From Nitrosotalea sp. (lineage in GTDB: Archaea; Thermoproteota; Nitrososphaeria; Nitrososphaerales; Nitrosopumilaceae): 19,523 nt of DNA. The notes below the pieces were generated by a model. It did not search any database. It was given only the letters and a program-made list of their open reading frames with translations, and was not told where the DNA came from. The position numbers were made by a program, and so were the translations under genes. This document shows positions 7,043 through 12,976 of this stretch, in pieces; position 1 is the stretch's first letter; every line of letters starts with the position of its first letter. The stretch lies in assembly GCA_023252335.1 (NCBI GenBank), contig JAJPEA010000010.1, positions 1 to 19,523 on the forward strand, written 5' to 3'.

Positions 7043-9358
7043 TTATACGATATTATGCATGGCTTTGAGATCTTTTGCAAAGAGTTCCAAACTTGTTGGA
7101 ATTACAATCTCTACAGTATCTTTTAGTGATAGGTTCATACTTTTTTTCTTGTTCCACACCTCGGAATTAAATTCAGTTATTTCTTTTGTGTGCTTGGTCC
7201 AGTCTTCATGGCCTTCAGGCTCTACAAATTTTTCATGATGTATAGTATTTTTAGAATAAAGATTCTGCCATAGATAGTCTGTGATAAATGGTGTAATTGG
7301 TGCAAGCAGTGTCAAAACTGAAGATAGCACTTTGTGAAGTGTAAAGATTGCTCCGTCTCGCTCTTCTTCTGTAAATCCAGAACTGTATGCTCTTCCCTTT
7401 ACCATTTCAATATAGTGTGCAGCAAAAAGATTCCAGATGAACTCTCTTAATGCAGTAGCAGGTATAAAGAAATTATATTCATTGTATCCTTTCTTGCATT
7501 CTGCAATTACCTTGTCAAGCTCAGAGAGTATCCACTTGTCAGAAGGACCAAGTTTTCCAGATTTTATAATTGGAAATCCAGATAGAAATCTTGAAACATT
7601 CCAAAGTTTGCTTAGGAACTTTCTAGTTGTCTCTATTTTTTGCTCAGAGCACCTAAAGTCATATCCTAAATTGATCTCACTTGCACTCCAGAATCGGAAC
7701 GTGTCTGCACCGAACTTTTGTATAATTGGTAGCGGGTCGATTACATTGCCCTTGCTTTTGCTCATCTTTGCACCATGTTCGTCTACCCCATACCCCATTA
7801 TCCATGCATCACTCCATGGTGTCTTGCCAGTGAGTTGTTCGCATCGTAATATGGTATAGTATAGCCATGTGCGGACAATGTCTTTTGACTGTGGTCTTAG
7901 TGTGGTAGGATAAGTTTTTTTAAAAAATTCTTCATCTTGCTTGTATTTTGTAATGTACAGTGGTGAGACACTAGAGTCCATCCACGTGTCAAACGTACGC
8001 TGTTCGCCTACAAATTCTGTGAACCCACATTTGGTACAGTTTGATATCGGGCTTGGGTCTTTCCATGGTCTATAATACTTGCCAGGTTCTGGTACGTGTG
8101 GCTCGTTGCACTTTTTACAATACCATATAGGTATCTCTGTACCATAGAATCTTCTCCTTGAGATTGGCCAGTCTATTGATATTGATTCAAGCCAGTTCAT
8201 CAAGATCTGCTTGTGCATCGTGGGGTGAAAATCAATCTTTGAGCCAAGTTCTCTTATTTTATCAACTGAATCTTTTTGTTTTAGATAATATTCTTCCATG
8301 GAAATAATTTCAATTGCTGTCTTGCTTCTCTCAGATATTGGAGTTCGATGGTTGATGTTTTCAATTTTTTCTACTAGACCCTGGTTTTCCAAGTCTTCGA
8401 TTATTTTTTCTCTAGCTTGTTTTACCTTGAGGCCTGCATATGGCCCTGCAACTTCTTTCATTCTACCATTTGTTCCAACTGCAGCAATCTCTTCTAGCTT
8501 GAGATCTCTGAACAATGCAACATCGTTTTGATCACCATAACTACAAACCATTACTGCCCCAGAACCAAATTCTTTTTCAGCAGAAGGGTGTGACTTGATC
8601 TCTACTTCTCTGTTTATCAAAGGAATGATGACTTTTTTTCCAATAACATCTGTATATCGTTCATCTTCTGGATTTACAATCACTGTTTGACATGCACATA
8701 ATAGCTCAGGTCTAGTACTTGCAATGATTATGGTTTTTTCTGACTCCTTTACCTTGAACTTCATATGAACTAGTTTGGTTGGAATATCTTCGTAAATTAT
8801 CTCGGCATCTGCTATGGTGGTACCTGTCACCCAATCATAGTTGTTAGGTCTGTTTGCAAGATAGATTTGTTCTCTTTTCCACATTTCAATAAATGTAGAT
8901 TGGGTCAGGGTGCGATATTTCTCAGAATCTGTCCTGTAATATTCTGCAAAATTGCCACTAAGGCCAAGACTCTTCATGATTTGTATCATCTCTGCCTCTA
9001 AATCGTCTAGTGCAGTTGCACAAAGCTTGAGAAACTCTCCTCTTTCTGTCTCATGCATCCTAATTCCATGTTTTTTCTCGGTGTACATCTCAACAGGGAG
9101 ACCGTTTCTGTCAATTCCAATTGGGAATAGAACTTTTTTTCCAAACATTCTTGCAGTTCTTGCAATCATGTCTATCTGAGCATAGTGTGATGCAGCACCA
9201 ATATGCCATGGCCTTCCAGATGGATAAGGCGGAGGAGTATCAATTACAAATACATCTCCTTCTGGTTTGAAATCGTAAATGTGAGACTCTTCCCATTGTT
9301 TTAGAATTTGTTTTTCAATCTCAGGATTCCATGCAGTTTCCTTGATAGTAGGTTCCAT
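7043..9358 (-). CDS. valS: Valyl-tRNA synthetase
   Basis: Class I synthetase that charges tRNA-Val with valine and edits mischarged threonine. The 771-residue protein has the HIGH signature as H52-I-G-A in 'GRPWHIGAASHY'. 'DRNGLPVE' (83-90) is a form seen in crenarchaeal ValRS. The KMSKS loop is at residues 531-535. The inserted CP1 editing domain occupies roughly residues 185-330 ('ASTRPEL'). Two zinc knuckles, C414/C417 and C441/C444, precede 'DTWMDSSVSPL', and the C-terminal anticodon-binding helical domain follows KMSKS. There is no long bacterial C-terminal coiled coil. IleRS or LeuRS was considered, but the DRNGLPVE and DTWMDSSVSPL forms favour valine. It starts 2 bases after the stop of the PTPS-fusion gene, so the two are one transcription unit. 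Confidence 0.92.
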   Translation of the reverse strand: MEPTIKETAWNPEIEKQILKQWEESHIYDFKPEGDVFVIDTPPPYPSGRPWHIGAASHYAQIDMIARTARMFGKKVLFPIGIDRNGLPVEMYTEKKHGIRMHETERGEFLKLCATALDDLEAEMIQIMKSLGLSGNFAEYYRTDSEKYRTLTQSTFIEMWKREQIYLANRPNNYDWVTGTTIADAEIIYEDIPTKLVHMKFKVKESEKTIIIASTRPELLCACQTVIVNPEDERYTDVIGKKVIIPLINREVEIKSHPSAEKEFGSGAVMVCSYGDQNDVALFRDLKLEEIAAVGTNGRMKEVAGPYAGLKVKQAREKIIEDLENQGLVEKIENINHRTPISERSKTAIEIISMEEYYLKQKDSVDKIRELGSKIDFHPTMHKQILMNWLESISIDWPISRRRFYGTEIPIWYCKKCNEPHVPEPGKYYRPWKDPSPISNCTKCGFTEFVGEQRTFDTWMDSSVSPLYITKYKQDEEFFKKTYPTTLRPQSKDIVRTWLYYTILRCEQLTGKTPWSDAWIMGYGVDEHGAKMSKSKGNVIDPLPIIQKFGADTFRFWSASEINLGYDFRCSEQKIETTRKFLSKLWNVSRFLSGFPIIKSGKLGPSDKWILSELDKVIAECKKGYNEYNFFIPATALREFIWNLFAAHYIEMVKGRAYSSGFTEEERDGAIFTLHKVLSSVLTLLAPITPFITDYLWQNLYSKNTIHHEKFVEPEGHEDWTKHTKEITEFNSEVWNKKKSMNLSLKDTVEIVIPTSLELFAKDLKAMHNIV

Positions 9359-9360
9359 GT

Positions 9361-10182
9361 CTAGATCTTTGAAATTTGTGATATGATATGGGCTCCCTTG
9401 TTATAGCCCTCGTATATGTAGACCCCGACAGCTTCAATATTTTTTGGCATCTTTGGGACAAGCAGTTTGATTAATTCTGTGGACAAGTTTTCAACAGTTG
9501 CCTCACCCTTCAAAAGATAAGTTGTATTTTTTGGAACTTGAAGATTGAATCTTCCCTTTGGTCCGTCAAATCCAATGTTATAGTGTTGATCATCTTCTTT
9601 CATGAGATATCTTTCATTGATGAAAAATTTATGATCTAAAACTGAGATTACTTCTTTGATTATTTTTTTTGCTTCTCCAAAGTCCATCAATAAATTATTC
9701 TTCATCTCTCCTACTAGTTCTACTGTAACTGATGATGTATGGCCGTGTAAGATTGAACATTTCTCAACTAGAGGCAATATGTGCGCATAGTCAAATGCAA
9801 ATGAAGGATCTTCCATGAATATGGAACCTGTTTGTACCTCCTGAGTTTTGTATAAAATAATGTCTTGTAGCTCTGATAGTCTTGCCGCAAATTTTGGATG
9901 CCCTAGTGCGATTATCTTGACATCAGACAATTCTGCCTTGAGTTCTTTGTATTTTGCAATGTCCGCCTCAGTATCTATTACTTCGATTAGACCCTTGTCT
10001 GTCTTGAAATCAACATTTACTTTCTTTCCATTTTTTAGGGTTATGGGATAATCATATTGATATTCCATTTGCAAAAATTCTAGCATTTGTGCTATTGAAA
10101 GCTCGGTTCTACTTTTCAACAGATTTCCTTTACTGTCAATATACTTGAAATCTGAATCTAAAATTGTAGAGCCTGTTGACAT
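9361..10182 (-). CDS. Fusion of a degenerate PD-(D/E)XK-like domain with a 6-pyruvoyl/6-carboxy-tetrahydropterin synthase (QueD/PTPS) domain
   Basis: 273 residues in two parts. Residues about 120-273 are a PTPS/QueD-type domain with zinc ligands H134, H146 and H148 ('YAH', 'LHGH'), catalytic C142 in 'KCSILHGH', catalytic dyad D183-H184 ('LDH'), and E231 and E258. The active site looks complete, so it should act on 7,8-dihydroneopterin triphosphate or a product in pterin or 7-deazaguanine (queuosine/archaeosine) synthesis. Between LDH and the first glutamate there is an unusually long insertion (about 185-225). Residues 22-112 ('RTELSIAQMLEFLQ', 'YPITLKNGKKVNVDF', 'GLIEVID', then 'VKIIALG') resemble PD-(D/E)XK nuclease folds, with D58 and E67, but the lysine two residues after E67 is replaced (EVI, not ExK), so nuclease activity is unlikely. 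The gene is leaderless, with a TATA 26 bases upstream, and is co-transcribed with valS. Confidence 0.85.
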   Translation of the reverse strand: MSTGSTILDSDFKYIDSKGNLLKSRTELSIAQMLEFLQMEYQYDYPITLKNGKKVNVDFKTDKGLIEVIDTEADIAKYKELKAELSDVKIIALGHPKFAARLSELQDIILYKTQEVQTGSIFMEDPSFAFDYAHILPLVEKCSILHGHTSSVTVELVGEMKNNLLMDFGEAKKIIKEVISVLDHKFFINERYLMKEDDQHYNIGFDGPKGRFNLQVPKNTTYLLKGEATVENLSTELIKLLVPKMPKNIEAVGVYIYEGYNKGAHIISQISKI

Positions 10183-10204
10183 TTGAAAAATTCTGCTCGT
10201 TCCG

Positions 10205-10212
10205 TATATAAA
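10205..10212 (-). promoter_or_regulatory. TATA box of the PTPS-fusion/valS operon
   Basis: Minus-strand TTTATATA is centred 26 bases before the ATG at 10182, the canonical distance for a leaderless archaeal mRNA. It is the only good promoter for the two-gene unit, so valS expression appears to depend on it. Confidence 0.65.
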
Positions 10213-10233
10213 TTCTGTACAGGTGTTATGGTA

Positions 10234-10509
10234 CTATAATGAATTCAGAGTTCTTGCAAGGGATACATCGTTTTGTGTTATTCCGCCTGCATCATGAGTT
10301 ACCAGGTCCACTGAAATCTTGTTGTATACATTGAACCATTCTGGATGGTGATTCATCTTTTCAATGTGTATTGCTGCCTTGCACATAAAACCAAAGGCCT
10401 CGATAAAATCATCAAATACAAAGTCCTTGTGTAGTTTTCCGTTTATTACACTCCATCCTGGTAATCCTTGCAATTCTGCTTTGATTTGTTCTTCAGTTAG
10501 CCTAAACAT
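10234..10509 (-). CDS. Pterin-4a-carbinolamine dehydratase (4a-hydroxytetrahydrobiopterin dehydratase)
   Basis: This 91-residue protein of the PCD/DCoH family dehydrates 4a-hydroxytetrahydropterins, recycling pterin after hydroxylase turnover. Family members without a partner hydroxylase are also known and some serve in molybdopterin-related roles. The active-site signature is intact: E50-x3-H54-H55-P56, then the aromatic Y62, H72 and D81 ('THDAGG', 'TQND'). Length matches the family (about 90-110). It lies next to the PTPS-domain gene on the same strand, but each has its own TATA element, so they are pterin-related neighbours rather than one operon. No aromatic amino-acid hydroxylase is in the window. 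A TATA centred about 29 bases upstream supports ATG 10509. Confidence 0.93.
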   Translation of the reverse strand: MFRLTEEQIKAELQGLPGWSVINGKLHKDFVFDDFIEAFGFMCKAAIHIEKMNHHPEWFNVYNKISVDLVTHDAGGITQNDVSLARTLNSL

Positions 10510-10533
10510 TCTCTTACAACTTTTTACAGAATC

Positions 10534-10543
10534 CTATATTTAA
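10534..10543. promoter_or_regulatory. Shared TATA element of two divergent genes
   Basis: The 53-base gap between the dehydratase and the asparagine-synthetase-like gene contains only one AT-rich block. On the minus strand it reads TTAAATATAG, centred about 29 bases from ATG 10509. On the plus strand it reads CTATATTTAA, about 24 bases from GTG 10563 and 30 from ATG 10569. Both transcripts probably use the same or overlapping box, so their initiation may be mutually exclusive. Confidence 0.5.
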
Positions 10544-10562
10544 CTCTCAAAATGAGTCTATT

Positions 10563-11357
10563 GTGAAAATGGTATCTGTAATGTCAGAGCTTGAAAGGGA
10601 ATTGCACGCGCAAATGGTTCGTGCAATTGAAAGTGTCAAAGACTCTGGAAAAATGGGAATATCGTTTTCTGGTGGAGTTGATAGCTGTCTTTTGGCAAAA
10701 ATTTGCCAAGACTTGGGTTATGATGTATTGCTTTTCACAATGGGTTTTGAGGATTCACATGATGTAGAATTTTCAAAAAGAATGGCAAAAATACTTGGTA
10801 TGAATCATGAGGTGGAAATAATTTCAGAGAAAACATTTTCAAATGTGGCCAAAAAGATCTGGGATGAAATCAATGTAGATAACTTGTCTTGGAACGAAAA
10901 CTGTATTGCATTTTATTATGTAGCAAAACTTGCACAAAAACACAAAGTTACAAAGGTGATGACTGCAAATGGCATTGATGAGCTCTTCTGTGGGTATAAT
11001 GCCTATAGAGATTCAATTTTGGAGGGGCAAGATGCTGTGCTTGGTATGGTAGAAGACAAGATACTCAATGAAACAAGAATGATGAAGGCAGTAAATCAAA
11101 TTGCATCTGAATTTGGTGTCAATATAGCCCAGCCGTTTTTATCAAAAGAGTTTATAGAATTTGCAAAAGCAATTCCGCTTGAATATAAAATAAAAGACAA
11201 GGATGACTTGGTCAGAAAACATCTTGTAAGAAAACTTGCAGTATCAGTTGGAGTTCCAGAAGAGTCTGCGTTAAAGCTCAAAAAAGCAATGCAGTATGGC
11301 TCTTTAATTCACAAAAATCTGTTAAAAGTCAAGAAAACTTGGAACATGAATTTTTGA
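10563..11357 (+). CDS. Stand-alone asparagine-synthetase-type ATP-pyrophosphatase (no glutaminase domain)
   Basis: The 264-residue protein has the PP-loop 'SGGVDS' (residues 36-41) and the asparagine-synthetase signature 'GIDELFCGY' (137-145; usually GxDELFGGY). It therefore adenylates a carboxylate and transfers ammonia or another amine. The N-terminal Ntn glutaminase domain of AsnB is absent, and no glutaminase lies beside it, so it may use free ammonia, which is plausible in an ammonia oxidiser. Asparagine itself or another amide product is possible; similar free-standing domains also occur in other amide-forming pathways. The start may be GTG 10563 or ATG 10569, both within leaderless distance of the TATA; the longer is given. 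The last 29 bases overlap the 3' end of purB on the other strand. The C-terminus 'KVKKTWNMNF' is basic. Confidence 0.88.
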   Translation: MKMVSVMSELERELHAQMVRAIESVKDSGKMGISFSGGVDSCLLAKICQDLGYDVLLFTMGFEDSHDVEFSKRMAKILGMNHEVEIISEKTFSNVAKKIWDEINVDNLSWNENCIAFYYVAKLAQKHKVTKVMTANGIDELFCGYNAYRDSILEGQDAVLGMVEDKILNETRMMKAVNQIASEFGVNIAQPFLSKEFIEFAKAIPLEYKIKDKDDLVRKHLVRKLAVSVGVPEESALKLKKAMQYGSLIHKNLLKVKKTWNMNF

Positions 11358-12690
11358 CCTTGCTTGATACATTTCTGATTATATCAAACGATGCACCAAG
11401 ATGATTTTCAGGAACGAAAATTTTGTCAATCTCTTCATCAGTTAGGTGTGCTGAGAATGCCTCGTCGTTTTTTACTGCATCGATAAAATCTGTTCCGTCC
11501 TCTGAAGATGCAAATGCTACTCGTTGTATGTCTCTATATGCTTCAAACCTTGGAACGCCTTTCTGTATCAATGCATCAAGAACAAATTCTGCAAATATCT
11601 GACCTCTTGTTATCTCAAGATTCTGTCTTATTTTGTCTTCATTTACAAATAATGAACTGATGATTCTTGTCATGGTTTCAAGCATCTCATCGAGCAAAAT
11701 GGAACTTGTTGGGATGATAAATCTCTCATTTGCAGAGTTTGACAGATCTCTTTCATGCCATAGTGATATGTTCTCAAAAGCTATTGGTATCTGACTGCGC
11801 AATAGTCTTGAAAGCGATGTAACACGTTCACTCTTTACGGGATTCCTCTTTACTGGAACTGCACTACTTCCCATCTGACCTTTCTTGAAAGATTCTGCAA
11901 CCTCCCCAATCTCAGTTCTCTGTAGATTGCGGATCTCTACTGCAATTTTTTCAAGTGTAGATCCAATCAAGGCCATGTAAAAGATAAATTCTGCATATCT
12001 TTCGCGTGCAACTACTTGGGTTGTGACATCTGCAGGGTATAATCCAAGTTTTTGTGCTACTCTTTTTTGTACATCCAAAGATTTTGCACCCATTAGAGAA
12101 CCAGTTCCTACTACACCTAGTGTTTTACAGATCAAGATTCTTTTCTTGATTTCTTCAATTCTTTCTACATGTTTTGACATTTCAAGTGACCAGTTTGCAA
12201 ATTTCAAACCAAATGAAATAATACTTGCATGTTGGCCGTGGGTTCTACCTACTGCTGGCAATCCCTTGTACTTGATTGCCTGGTTTGCTAAAATGATGGC
12301 TAGTTTTGCAACCTTTGGCTCTATGATTCGTAATGTATCGCGAATTTGTAATGAATTACTTGTATCTACTAGATCGTTGCTTGTCAAACCATAATGTATC
12401 CACGGTTTTGCAGAAGGTTTGCAAATCTCGCTGAGTGCCTCTACTAGTGCTGCTGTATCGTGATCACTTTTTGCTTCCAATTGTTTTACTCTTTTTATTG
12501 AAATCTTGCCAGATCTTGCCATCTTTGATATGTTCAAAGCTGCATCCTTTGGAATCATCTTTATCTCTGACTGGGATAGGGCAACTGCTGCTTCGATATC
12601 TAGCTGATATGTTATCTTTTTTTGATCATCGAAAATCTCCTTCATTTCATCAGTACCATAACGGCCGCTATCTATTGGAAGAATTGGCAT
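11329..12690 (-). CDS. purB: Adenylosuccinate lyase
   Basis: PurB cleaves SAICAR to AICAR and adenylosuccinate to AMP, releasing fumarate in both steps of purine synthesis. The 453-residue protein belongs to the fumarase/aspartase superfamily. It has 'SDHDTAA' (H77), 'TSNDLVDTS' (103-111), catalytic H151 in 'GRTHGQHA', and the superfamily signature 'GSSAVPVKRNP' (274-284), which carries the mobile catalytic serine. 'GSLMGAK' (197-203) lies in the central helical region. The start was moved from an in-frame ATG at 12753 to the ATG at 12690 ('MPILPIDSGRYG'), because the best TATA (12713-12720) is 26 bases upstream of the latter and inside the longer frame, and because 'SGRYG' close to the N-terminus is family-typical. 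Its 3' end overlaps the converging asparagine-synthetase-like gene. Confidence 0.95.
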   Translation of the reverse strand: MPILPIDSGRYGTDEMKEIFDDQKKITYQLDIEAAVALSQSEIKMIPKDAALNISKMARSGKISIKRVKQLEAKSDHDTAALVEALSEICKPSAKPWIHYGLTSNDLVDTSNSLQIRDTLRIIEPKVAKLAIILANQAIKYKGLPAVGRTHGQHASIISFGLKFANWSLEMSKHVERIEEIKKRILICKTLGVVGTGSLMGAKSLDVQKRVAQKLGLYPADVTTQVVARERYAEFIFYMALIGSTLEKIAVEIRNLQRTEIGEVAESFKKGQMGSSAVPVKRNPVKSERVTSLSRLLRSQIPIAFENISLWHERDLSNSANERFIIPTSSILLDEMLETMTRIISSLFVNEDKIRQNLEITRGQIFAEFVLDALIQKGVPRFEAYRDIQRVAFASSEDGTDFIDAVKNDEAFSAHLTDEEIDKIFVPENHLGASFDIIRNVSSKVKNSCSKFS

Positions 12691-12712
12691 GTTTGGGATC
12701 AGTTGATCAAGG

Positions 12713-12720
12713 AAAATAAA
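12713..12720 (-). promoter_or_regulatory. TATA box of purB
   Basis: Minus-strand TTTATTTT, centred 26 bases before ATG 12690. It fixes that codon as the start of a leaderless purB transcript. Confidence 0.5.
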
Positions 12721-12784
12721 TCTACTTGTATGAATATGGATTAAAATCGACACTTTTTTCTATGCTTGAGAGCAAATCAAATCT

Positions 12785-12916
12785 ATGGACTCGGATAAAA
12801 AACTAGAAAAAAATAACCAGGATAAAGTCAATGATGATAAACAAGAGGATGCTGTTTTACTTGATGGAAAGACATTGCATGACTTGTATCGACATACTGC
12901 CAAGTTGATTAAATGA
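12785..12916 (+). CDS. 43-residue charged microprotein, unknown function
   Basis: A short frame that fills the otherwise empty gap between purB and rtcB. It encodes 43 residues: a lysine/aspartate/asparagine-rich, probably disordered first half ('MDSDKKLEKNNQDKVNDDKQ') followed by a more structured-looking 'VLLDGKTLHDLYRHTAKLIK' that could form an amphipathic helix. It lies about 35 bases downstream of a weak TATA-like GGATTAAAATC (12739-12749) and ends 60 bases before the rtcB ATG. The sharp change from charged linker to regular hydrophobic spacing makes chance less likely, but nothing in the sequence identifies a function, and it could be non-coding. Confidence 0.5.
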   Translation: MDSDKKLEKNNQDKVNDDKQEDAVLLDGKTLHDLYRHTAKLIK

Positions 12917-12938
12917 TTGGCTGATCCTATACTCATGA

Positions 12939-12946
12939 TTTAAATT
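12939..12946 (+). promoter_or_regulatory. TATA box of rtcB
   Basis: TTTAAATT sits about 34 bases before ATG 12977, predicting a leader of about 8 bases. The in-frame GTG at 12947 directly abuts this box and would not be transcribed, which rules it out as a start. Confidence 0.55.
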
Positions 12947-12976
12947 GTGTCCGGATACCTTTTTTCGCAGAAAGAG

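Noticed and set aside
7043..9358. Isoleucyl- or leucyl-tRNA synthetase
   Set aside because: The DRNGLPVE and DTWMDSSVSPL forms and overall domain length match crenarchaeal-type ValRS better.
12691..12753. Longer purB start at ATG 12753
   Set aside because: The TATA 26 bases before ATG 12690 lies within the extension, and the extra residues are not family-like.
12947..12976. Longer RtcB start at GTG 12947
   Set aside because: The TATA box (12939-12946) abuts this codon, so it would lie upstream of the transcript; ATG 12977 also matches the usual RtcB N-terminus better.
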